DNA from: Peltaster fructicola | Lineage: Eukaryota; Ascomycota; Dothideomycetes | Length of the DNA: 64,000 bases | NCBI GenBank assembly: GCA_001592805.2 | Contig: CP051140.1 | Location: forward strand, 3,473,501-3,537,500 | Reading direction: 5' to 3' | Shown here: positions 55,086 to 64,000 of the stretch, in pieces | How positions within the stretch are numbered: position 1 is the stretch's first letter | Layout: each line of letters begins with the position of its first letter | Made by a program: the position numbers and the translations under genes | The notes under the pieces: model-generated | The model's database searches: none | What the model was told of the DNA's origin: nothing | Seen by the model: only the letters and a program-made list of their open reading frames with translations

Positions 55086-56074
55086 TTACTTGTCTGCGAC
55101 TTCATGCTCAATGTCTTTGACTCGAGGCACTCGAGTGAGCTGTAAGCCACAGAAAGATGCCACCTTCTCGATCTATGCAACGTCAGTCTCTCGCCCTTGA
55201 TCGAAATGCTATCTTACGCATCGCTGTATGATCTCCACATCGTCGTAAGATATGCCAATACGTCTCATGCCTCTGAGGTGCCATCCGGTCTCACGCTTGA
55301 GGTTTTGCATCATGATGCCACTGATTACCACTAGTTCCGTCTCGACTGGTCCAATGATACTGTGGTCAGAGAGGTACAGGCCGTAAGTGATCTCAATTGA
55401 GAGCCATTCTATGATTGTTAGTCATGAGTCAGACAGTCCAGAATGATGCTACTGTGAAGGCCATCCAGGACTAGACGTGCTGTCGATTGTCCGTAAAGAG
55501 GCCTGCTCCCTCATACTGAGCGCTGCTTGTTGCTGTAGTGTCACAGGCGTCTTGGAAGATCTCACGGACAACTCACCAAAGTCTTTGTGAGCAGCCAGCG
55601 TTCGCTCTGTGGCAGCATGATTGGACTTGTAAATCTGATCAAGCCATGCTCGACCACGAGCTTGATTCGCAGGGCCTGATTGCCATTCTTCTCTATCTCA
55701 ACATCAACTCTGGCACTCGAGAATAGAACGACCTACCTTGTAAAGGTATAGTCCTTGTCTTCGTCCTTCTCGACCTCAGCGATGCAGAAGATGGACTCCA
55801 GCGGCTTCGGCACACCGACGACAGACACCAGCTTCATCAGAGCCTCTCTGAACCTTCGTACTAGTGCCTTTCGAGCATCCGATGTCTTATACTCAGCTCT
55901 AGCTAGCAGATGACTGTACAAGTCTGCCGCAAGCTCCGGATGTCCTCCAGCAGAGAGTGAGCATAGTAAGAGAATATACCACTTATCAGACCCTAGTGTA
56001 GCGCTTGGAAACTGCGTTTCGATGTCGTCGAACAACTGAACGACGTCAGTCTGATCAGGTGTGGTGACAGACAT
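55086..56074 (-). CDS. Carboxymuconolactone decarboxylase-like fungal protein
   Basis: Exons 56074-55737, 55692-55577, 55408-55218 and 55172-55086 (introns 44, 168 and 45 nt), 243 residues. Splices were fixed by frame: exon 2 begins so that TFTREEWQSGPANQARGRAWLDQIY is continuous, and exon 3 so that HKDFEWLSIEITYGLYLSDHS is. ETGWHLRGMRRIGIS is the CMD-like helix pair. An earlier block (SDKWYILLLCSLSAGGHPELAADLY and RKALVRRFREALMKLVSVVGVPKPLES) is typical of a fungal CMD/AhpD-like group. The redox CxxC of AhpD is absent, so peroxidase activity is unlikely. Role unknown. Confidence 0.8.
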
Positions 56075-56730
56075 CGTGTTGCAATGAGGGTGGTGTTCAA
56101 CAGCCGCAGCCAGCCTAGCTGCGAGCACGGCAATGCTTTGGAGGTCAAAAAGTATATCGACCAATGACTAGTGCTCCTGCAACTCACAAGCTCCAACGTA
56201 CTCAAGACAAGGGCACTAGCCATGAGCAATGCGATGCGGTAAGACTGGTTGCTGCTTACCATCTAGCGACAGCATCGAGCACTCGATGTGCAATTCAGTG
56301 TTCACGCACCCTGAGATAATACACTCTTGCTTGTCGGCATCGTTTCGATGATTACATCGAGCATTCACTCATTACTTCGTTACTTCATTACATGCTCACG
56401 TCGAGCGTCGCTACTTGCAGACGTCGCGGCCTTTCGTCATCCACAACAGATGTCTTGTGGTGGAACTGCTCATCCCAACTCTCCTTGGGTCGAGCATTCG
56501 CTCAGCACGTAGTGTATGTTTCCCTGCCGTCCTTCTGCTTCGCCTGATGGTGCGAGCAGACAATCTCCACGAACGCTCCTTCTTGGAACCATCATAATAG
56601 GAGAGATGATGCTGCCCGAGGACATCGATGCAAGACACGACGTGTTCTTTGCGTCAACGGGATCAGCACACCGTCGCAAGGGACACGCCGATGCGAGAAT
56701 GATTGTGTGTCACCCTTCTCCAGCGCCTCT
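56075..56730. other. Intergenic region, about 650 bases
   Basis: Upstream of the CMD-like gene; short overlapping frames only. Confidence 0.5.
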
Positions 56731-57369
56731 TCACTTGTCAACGCTCTTCGTTCGCCTGGATTTGTCTTTCCTCAATCGTATATCCTTGCAGATCGATGCT
56801 CCAGTCTTGCGCATATCTGATGGACGACGGTACTCTTTCGATCGCGTTATGGATAGTCCACTCGACTGGCGTGATAACGGAGAAAGATCCACTTCATCGT
56901 CGTCCACTGCAGATGTGATCGCTGAGGGTGGGCAGACAGAGCATTGTTCTTGCTGGGTGATCATCTTGGTAACCAATGCTGCAATATCTCGGTGATGTGT
57001 AGCCGAGCACAGCAGTCTGGCGTTTGCCTGTCTGTCCGTCCTCCTTCTCGTTGGCGACATGCTGCGAAGTGGTGCTGATCGTACGCGTTGAACTGGAGGA
57101 AGACTGGTCTCTGGCTCGATTAGCCAGCCGGCATCATCGTCGACTGCAGCGTAAGAATTGCAAGGCTGTGAGTAGATCTGAGAGTTTTGTCGCAGCCGCT
57201 GTCGGTCGAAATCTGCAGCCAGGTCTGTCATAGAATACTCAGCTGCCGGGTATGGACTTGTCGCTGAGCAAGGCGAGACAGATCGCGAAGACATGGTGTT
57301 CGAATCGACTGACAGCGATCTGGTCGTGTCGAAAGTGAAGTTCTCAAACATTGTGAAGAGAGTGAACAC
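56731..57369 (-). CDS. Hypothetical Ser/Arg-rich protein
   Basis: 212 residues, no named domain. SVSPCSATSPYPAAEYSMTDLAADFDRQRLR and NSYAAVDDDAGWLIEP look like short conserved blocks of an uncharacterised filamentous-fungal family. The second half is basic and Ser-rich (SPTRRRTDRQ, RQSSGLSITRSKEYRRPSDM), probably disordered and phosphorylated. The start could be Met7 (57351), as both precede FENFTFDTT. No localisation signal is clear. Confidence 0.6.
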   Translation of the reverse strand: MFTLFTMFENFTFDTTRSLSVDSNTMSSRSVSPCSATSPYPAAEYSMTDLAADFDRQRLRQNSQIYSQPCNSYAAVDDDAGWLIEPETSLPPVQRVRSAPLRSMSPTRRRTDRQANARLLCSATHHRDIAALVTKMITQQEQCSVCPPSAITSAVDDDEVDLSPLSRQSSGLSITRSKEYRRPSDMRKTGASICKDIRLRKDKSRRTKSVDK

Positions 57370-58209
57370 AATGAGAGAATAGAAGAGCAGTGCTTATCAT
57401 CTGAAGAATGCTTGAGGAATGGACGGGCCGATGCACGTAATAAGACCCATAGACAACGAAAGAGGCGGCCACGAGGTTTTGTTAGCCTGTGGCGCCATCG
57501 AGATTCAATGTTCGACTGTCCAGCATAAGGCTGACGCCTCTCTCGCACAGCTCTAGCGCGCGCCTACACGGACAGGAGGACACGTCGACTCATTGCAATG
57601 TGCCGCAATGCAGCCACTCACGTCGACAGTGTTTGAGGACAAACTGTGGTTGAGATTCCAGGCCCGGCGTCATGTCGGCACGATCAGCGGCTCCATGTCA
57701 GTTAGTCTTCTTGGCGTCTTCGAGATCGCCGCCACCTGCAGAGCTTCTGCCAATCACTGCTGCATCCGGTCACGTTGCATTCTATGGCTTCTTTCTGGAA
57801 GTTCTATGGAATGCACATCCATTCCTGATGCAATCCTCCTTGTGAGAGTTCAACCTTGATGATCATCCTTCAGGGCACTGGAGGCGTCTCGCTCGATAGG
57901 CTGTTGATAGCTGATCACTCGCGGACGCTTCCAATGCAACGTGCAGCTCATCCCTGCAGAAGTTACAGCCACCACGTGGGAATTCCTTTTGTGAAATGCA
58001 GATGACGATCGGGCGGATTGTATGTCTCACTCTTTTGCAGGAACACGGCATGAGAGAAGTTGCTGCGGAGGAGACAACAGGAGAGTCTCCTCCTCTGCAC
58101 CTGTCAATACACTCTAATGACATACATATCGGAAACTGGTACCGGCTCCACTAGCTAGGACGACTATGCTTGGTTGTGCAGAGCAGGTGAGGCATAGCTG
58201 CATTCGATG
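57370..58209. other. Intergenic region, about 840 bases
   Basis: Between two minus-strand genes. Frames at 57593-57859 and 57863-58123 show no domain. Confidence 0.5.
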
Positions 58210-58697
58210 CTAATGACGACGCTTATCAGGCACGACTATCGAGCGTCTATTCTGATTGCTCAGCCTTTTGTCTCCCTGGCTGTCAGTATAACCGTGATAC
58301 CGGTAATCATGTTGAGCACTGCTTCTGTGGTCACCGCGTCTCGGTAGACCTCTTTCTCGACGATACAGCTCTTCGACGACTGCGTTACTGAAGCCACCAT
58401 TGAGCACTGCCTGGGAATAGATGAACGACTTCGGTCCACCAGGATATTGACCTCTCCTAACCTGTGGACGGTTAGTCGTGGTGTGGTGATAATCACCTGG
58501 ACACTTGCCTTGTGTCTTCTATGGAAATATATGCAGGTCAGGTAGAAGCCGTGGATGTGACTTGGGATAATCGCTAGCAGTAAGAGAAAGCTGTTGATGA
58601 GGACATCTGTGCCTAGTCCTGCTACCATGCATACTGCAAATGGTGGAAAGAACAGGTTGGTGAACAAAACGCATAGCCTATAGAGGAAGTTCCTCAT
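58210..58697 (-). CDS. Pmp3/UPF0057 family membrane protein, C-terminally extended
   Basis: Exons 58697-58509 and 58461-58210, 146 residues. Two close membrane helices (LYRLCVLFTNLFFPPFAVCMVAGL and DVLINSFLLLLAIIPSHIHGFYLTCIYF) with the FPPFAV and IPSHIHGFY signatures define the Pmp3 stress-induced proteolipid family. The likely intron is GC-AG: AAG|GCAAGT...CACAG, 47 nt with CTAAC, joining FHRRHK to VRRGQYPGGPKSFIYS. The only GT donor giving an open frame would make a 35-nt intron. Pmp3 proteins affect plasma-membrane potential and cation sensitivity; the hydrophilic tail here is longer than in yeast Pmp3 and has no known role. Confidence 0.85.
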
Positions 58698-59016
58698 TGT
58701 GCTGTGCTCGAGACGACTGGGACCGACAAGATGGACAGCCTGGGGAGGGATATGTTTGATCGAGGCTGAAAATGGGTCATCCTGCGATACTGGGACGTAG
58801 CGTATTGATGGCCAACTTGGATTAGCATGATATCATTGAGCATGTACTCATCGACCTCAGCACAGCAACATCACCACACTCCAGCACTACATACACCTCA
58901 GCGAGAGGTAGAGCCTAAGGTTCTGTGTTGCGGCAACCATGCAAGACGCTCGCGCATCATCATCTACTGCATATCCACGACAGGCAGATCATCAGCCACG
59001 TTTCTCTATTTCACAA
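58698..59016. other. Intergenic region, about 320 bases
   Basis: Promoter of the Pmp3-like gene and 3' flank of the oxidoreductase; nothing else seen. Confidence 0.5.
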
Positions 59017-60071
59017 TCATATCTTGCTCGCTCGCTGCGGCACCTTGACGACAACCTTGCCCCAGGTACCTCTCGATCCTAGCGACTCAAGAGCCTCTGG
59101 TACACTTTCCAACCCAACATACTCCTTGTCGGTGTAGTTGGTCGGGCCAATCTTCTTGCTCTGAATCAATCTAAAGATGCCATCCCATACCTTTGGCACC
59201 ATCTCAGGTTCATTCGTGGCATATGCACCCCAGTGGACACCAGTGACAGCAATGTTTTTCAACAGCAGCTTGTTCATAGCCACCTTCTCAATCTCTCCTC
59301 CAACGAAACCAACCACGATCAAGCGACCGTTCCAGGCAATGCATTTCGTGCTCTTGTCGATCAGACCAACAGGATCGTAGACAATGTCGACACCGCGCTT
59401 CTTCGGCGTCAAGGCCTTGACCTTCTGCGGCCATTCTGCGTCCTTGTAGTTCAGCACGTGGTCTGCTCCGAACTTCTTCGCGATCTCGAGCTTGTGTTCT
59501 GTTCCTGCTGTTGCTATCACGGTCGCGCCGAATGCCTTTGCAATCTGAACTGCTGCGAGCCCGACACCACCTGCTGCTGCATGCACGAGGACCCAGTCGC
59601 CTGCCTTGATGTTTGCTCGCTCAACCAGTCCAGCATATGATGTTGGCATGGTCACGAACAGTCCTGCTGCCTCGTAGCAGCTCCATCCTTGTGGTACTGG
59701 GTATAGTTGGACTTCTCTTGCGCACACCTTGGTAGCATATGCTCCTTGTCCTGCGCCGAACACCTTGTCTCCAATTGCGTATTTGTTCGAGCTGGACTTG
59801 CTAGGTACGCCGATGACCACTCCGCTGAACTCTGAGCCTGATACCCATGGTAGTTTTGGCTGATGTTGGTATTTGCCGCGAATCTGAAGGAGGTCGAAGA
59901 AGTTTGTTGCCGATGCGTGCACTTCGATGGTGTATTGATCTGGTGCTGGTGTAGGATCCGGGAGTTCTGTTACTGTGAGATCTCGGGGTCCCTGATATGA
60001 TCAGTCAGTGAGGGCATCCGAGTGCTGATGCTACCTACAGAGACGTATTCCTTGACTTGAATACCGCGCAT
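59017..60071 (-). CDS. MDR-family NAD(P)H:quinone oxidoreductase
   Basis: Exons 60071-60039 and 59991-59017 (47-nt intron), 335 residues. It begins MRGIQVKEYVSGPRDLTVTELPDP, then HASATNFFDLLQIRGKY and PWVSGSEFSGVV in the GroES-like domain, AAGGVGLAAVQIAKAFGATVIATAG as the nucleotide-binding Rossmann motif, and a late STKCIAWNGRLIVVGFVGG. The zinc-ligand cysteines of alcohol dehydrogenases are missing, as in quinone oxidoreductases (QOR/Zta1). It should reduce quinones or enones with NADPH in the cytosol; the physiological substrate is unknown. Confidence 0.9.
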
Positions 60072-60671
60072 GTTGAAGGATGTGTTATGTCGAAAGGTTA
60101 TATGCTCAGAAAATGCGATAAAGGTAGATTTTGGTCATGGAAGGACTATCCATGCTGGTATACGCCATCGGCAATCGTCTGTACAGATACAACCGCAAGC
60201 GACGCGGGCCTGAGAGTTTGACCTCGGACACTCTTCATCAAGCTACCATTGGCACCAAACACAAGATGCCACCGCCATAGCATCGATCAGAGTCGGCCTC
60301 ACCGCTAGGATCTATCCTCCATGGCCATTGTTGACTTATCTATGTGTAATGTGCAAGATGCACTCACGGACATGTATATGGCCGAACTGTGTGTAGTCAG
60401 CAGTTTTGAGGCTTTTTGACCAGAGCTACCAGCTCAACCGCCGCATTCATCCTTCATCGCATTCGCAACGTAGCAAGCAATGATCTCTTTCCACAGCATA
60501 CGAAGCTCTGCAAGAGATCTGACATCACGAAGCTGCTAGATCGCGTCGGTCACGGCAGCCGACGCTTATAGATCAAGTCGATCACGGTGCTGAAATTGTG
60601 ATTGGGCGCGAGTATCACGAAGCTACTCCATCACTCCAAGCATATACCTGCGAAACGACAACCGTACGACA
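60072..60671. other. Divergent intergenic region, about 600 bases
   Basis: Between the oxidoreductase and the large membrane protein gene, read outwards in both directions. No motif recognised. Confidence 0.5.
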
Positions 60672-63600
60672 ATGGCTTCCAAGGACTTCTCGGAAAGCTC
60701 TGATCCTGAACAACCACCGGCACCAGCTGCCAAACCCTCGAAGATCAAGCAGTTATGGCAGAAAACCGGTCTGGACGTCAAGACTCTCTTGATGATGTTC
60801 AAGGGCTCGCTACCACCGACCATAGCCGTTGCGATGTATCAATCCACAGCGGTCGCAAATCAATATGGGACTCTCGGATACCTCGTCGCTAGTGAGTCGT
60901 TCGGCCTCTTTCTGTTATGACTGACACAGAGCAGTCATGTCCATCCTGGGTATGGCCATCATGCCTCGTGGGAAGTTTCTCGAGACAATGTCTTTGAATC
61001 TGATTGCTGTCGGCCTTGGAGCTGCTATTAGTGAGTAGATTGGAAGTGTATGTGGCTCTTCTGACCTTGCAGATCTCCTGGCAATCTACTCTGCGATACA
61101 GGCTCGTCTGCATACTACAGCTCCTGGTAGCCTTCCGACTGCATACAACTCATCTGCGAGTGCAGTCTGTGGCGTCTGGCTGTTTGTCGAGGTCTACTTC
61201 ATCAACTATCTTCGAGCAGCAAAGCCACAGTTCCAGTTCCCAGCCATCATATATTCAATCTTTGCGATGGTGAGCCTGACATACGGACCATCGTTCCCAA
61301 CGGTTGCATATGGTCTCAGCTTCATGAAGATGCTTTTGGAAGGCTTCTTGACTGGCTTCGCCCTGGCTACTGGTGTGCACTTTCTCGTTCTACCGATCAG
61401 CTCAAGGACAGTAGTCTTCGCCGAGCTCTCCGGCTACACAATGAGCATTGTCGGCGTCCTCAAGGCACAGACTGCACTCATGCATTCACTAGAAACTATC
61501 GATCCTATCGCAGTACGACGAGAGCAGGTTGAGGCTGCTGAGAAGAAGTCAAAGCACAAGCATGTCAATTCAGAGGATTACGGCGTGTGGACTATTCCTG
61601 AGAGCAAAGGCTTGAAAGCTGCACTCGAACAGACCATTGCGTTGCATGCCAAGCTCAATGGCGATATTATCTCAGCCCATCGTGAGTTTGCTTGGGGTAA
61701 GCTGGAGTCGAAGGATATCTCAAAGGTCTGGAAGTCTACCAGAGTGATCTTGACTCCGGTCATGGGACTTCTGTCCATTCTTGACCTCTTGCGAAGGATG
61801 ACCATCGAGCGACATTGGTCTGATCCCAATCTGTCAGAAGCTGAGCTCGCACGTAATGAGACTGCTGTTGAGATCCTGCGCGCTACAATGAAGGCCTTGC
61901 ATGAGCCGTTCCAGTTCATGACGGACCTCATTGGCGAAGGCTTCAAGCATGTGTTATATACGCTGGAGATCAGTAAGCCGCCAAAAGTAAAGGTTCAAGA
62001 CGAGGAGAGTAAGCAGAATGTGCCAGGGTCGGGTACATTTGCAGCGTACTTTAAAGAGCAGTTGGACACATTTGAGAATTCGAAGACAGGTATGTGGTGA
62101 AGCAGCTGTTATGCTTCGTGTGCTAATCATCTAGTTACCCTCCAAGAGTGGTGCCAAGATAAGGGTATTGAGAACCCCGACCATTACTTCTCTAGCATCA
62201 TCATGGATCCGAACAACGAGTCGTGGAAAGGAAGTGGACAACCGGCAGCAGGTCTCTTACGGAAGCAGCTCTTCCTCATGCTCTACCTTGAGTACTTACT
62301 CCTGAGAATAGGGAAAACAGTGCTGGACCTCATCATCTATGCTGACAGTGTCAAACAGGAGGGCAAACTAAAGCGGTACCGACTACTTTTCCCAGGTAGA
62401 AGAGTGCTATACAAATGGTTCCTATCTGTCTTCGTCAAGGAAGACATGTCTCCTGACGACCATCTAATGAGCGATATGGAGGTTGGCGCAAGCGAAGCGC
62501 TCTATCTTGGACAAGACTTCGGCCGGAAGTACGATCCAGAGCATCTGCCACCACAGAATGCTTGGGAGAAGATCGGCGAGGGTATTCGATTCATTCCAAA
62601 CTTCTTCCGCACGGATTCGTCAGCATTTGGCTTTCGTGTTGCTGCAGCCACGATGTCTGTGGCCATAATTGGTTACCTCCAGGCCTCACAACAGTTCTTC
62701 CTTCAACAACGACTCCTCTGGAGTATGATCATGATAGCCATTTCGATGTCTCGGACAGCAGGCCAGAGCACGATGAACTTTCTTCTGCGCATTGGAGGCA
62801 CTACAGTCGCGATGATCGGTGCCTATATCATTTGGTACATCGTCGATGGCCGGACAGCAGGTGTGATCGTCTTCCTCTGGCTGTGGATCTTCTGTGCCTA
62901 CTACGTGGTCTTCAAAGTGCCCAAGCTCATCATCGTTGGCATTCTGTCTATCGTCACGGCCATTCTTATCATTGGATACGAACTACAAGTGCAGAAGCTC
63001 GGCGTTACAGCGTCGGAGAGCAATGGACAGCCGGCGTATCCTACATATATCCTGGCTCCCTATCGACTGGCCTGTGTCGCGGGAGGACTCTTCGTTGCAT
63101 GGATCTGGACTATCTTCCCGTACCCCATTTCTGAACACTCCGAGCTACGCAAGGACTTGGGTGCATCGACATATATGCTCGCTAATATGTTTAGCAATGT
63201 TCACGCAACTATCACTTCCAGGCTGAAGGGTACATATGGCGATATTGGACTGAAAGGCTCGCATGCATACAATCTGGAGAAGGCCAGAACGAAGATCTTC
63301 GTAAAGCAGGTCGCCCTGTTGTCTCAGCTGCAGATGAACTCTGCTTTCTCGAAATTCCAGCTTCGCATTGGAGGGAGATTCCCATCCGAGACCTATGCTG
63401 GGTAAGTCAGACGGCTTTCGCGTGGACTAGCTGACAGGCGTAGTATGCTCGATTGCGTACGACGTATCTTTGTGGCGACATCACTGATCGCACACGCTTC
63501 TGAGACGATCTCCTCTCGCGGACCTGACGATAGCGAGCAGTCGCAATGGTCCCAGGACTTCCGCAAAGTTGTGCTTGCAGTAAGCCAGAACACGAATCGG

Positions 63601-63990
63601 GTGACATCGACATTGTCCTTGCTCTCCGCAAGTCTGTTGAATGCCCAGCCTCTGCCTCCATTCATGGAGCTACCGAAGCAGTTCGAGTTCGTCGAGAGGC
63701 TGGAGTCGGTCGATGCTGGTATCTTGAGCATACGACATATCGCCGAGCCTGAGTATAGTGCCTTTGTGGTCATTCAGTTGGCGGCCGAGTCTCTTCACTG
63801 GAATCTGAAACAGCTCAAAGAGTAAGTGTTGCATGCTGTCTTGTTGCGTTGCTGACCAGATAGGCACGTCAAGAACCTTGTAGGAGAGATGGACTTTTCC
63901 TTCCATGCACTGCATTCTAGTGAGAATGATTCGGATGAAACGCTGAATGATGGAATCAAGACGGTACGAAGCAGCTCCAAGAACGATTGA
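60672..63990 (+). CDS. Large aromatic-acid-exporter-like membrane protein (Bre4/DUF2421 type)
   Basis: Six exons: 60672-60891, 60935-61030, 61073-62089, 62135-63401, 63444-63821 and 63864-63990 (introns 42-45 nt), 1034 residues, complete. An N-terminal six-helix block (MFKGSLPPTIAVAMYQST, SILGMAIMPRGKFLE, LLAIYSAIQAR, YSIFAMVSLTYGPSFPTVAYG...) fits the fungal 'ER transporter 6TM' domain. A cytosolic segment follows, then a second membrane block (FGFRVAAATMSVAIIGYLQ, SMIMIAISMSRTAGQSTMNFLLRIGGTTVAMIGAYI, LACVAGGLFVAWIWTIFPYP) of FUSC/ArAE type and a soluble C-terminus. Related to yeast Bre4-like proteins; transported substrate unknown. Confidence 0.88.
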
Positions 63991-64000
63991 ATGTCTGAAG

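Noticed and set aside
18712-63990. A nutrient-signalling gene cluster (Reg1, Npr2, B55, plus HapB and Gid2 nearby)
   Set aside because: Genes are tens of kilobases apart, on both strands, and interleaved with unrelated housekeeping genes; chance is enough.

Overview
The window is nuclear DNA from a filamentous ascomycete (Pezizomycotina; I lean to Dothideomycetes, but that placement is inference). Support comes from many short GT-AG introns of about 41-61 nt with CTAAC or CTGAC branch motifs, a SomA/Flo8 LisH-LUFS regulator, a Reg1-type PP1 subunit, and a tRNA-Ile(AAU) of fungal type. I see no bacterial operons, CRISPR arrays, riboswitches, insertion sequences or transposon coding sequence.

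Layout. 0-13 kb: partial C2H2/3CxxC zinc-finger gene, HapB CCAAT-binding subunit, a divergent kinase, mitochondrial ribosomal protein mL54, chitin deacetylase, a small membrane protein and the GID E3 subunit Rmd5/Gid2. 13.5-14.7 kb: NAD(P)-dependent epimerase. 14.7-18.7 kb: gene-poor, with a decayed ~100-bp tandem repeat. 18.7-35.1 kb: Reg1 homologue, ELMO-family protein, RanGAP divergent from COX17, ALG6, an AsaB/CTB9-like oxygenase, and a ~1550-residue GTPase-RING-patatin protein. 35.1-40.0 kb: second gene-poor stretch with two decayed minisatellites and, between them, an unusual tRNA gene. 40-64 kb: mitochondrial RRM-like protein, Npr2, SomA, Bet3 divergent from U5-40K, two small membrane proteins, the PP2A B55 subunit, an F-box-like protein, a carboxymuconolactone-decarboxylase-like protein, a Pmp3-family protein, a quinone oxidoreductase and a large membrane transporter-like protein.

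Most genes are scattered housekeeping or signalling functions and form no pathway cluster. Several touch nutrient signalling (Reg1/PP1, Gid2, Npr2, PP2A-B55, HapB), but nothing in the layout shows that this is more than chance.

Main discovery candidate: a tRNA-Ile(AAU) gene at 37707-37830 whose D-loop is split by a 50-nt insert with every mark of a spliceosomal intron (GTGAGT donor, CTAAC branch motif, AG acceptor). Removing it restores a perfect tRNA. Known eukaryotic nuclear tRNA introns lie at position 37/38 and are cut by a dedicated endonuclease. Other points: the GTPase-RING-patatin protein has glycine where the patatin nucleophile serine is expected; Bet3 has a 9-nt microexon; the Pmp3 gene has a probable GC-AG intron; and three conserved genes carry single-base frameshifts in short homopolymers, which may be assembly errors or real decay.
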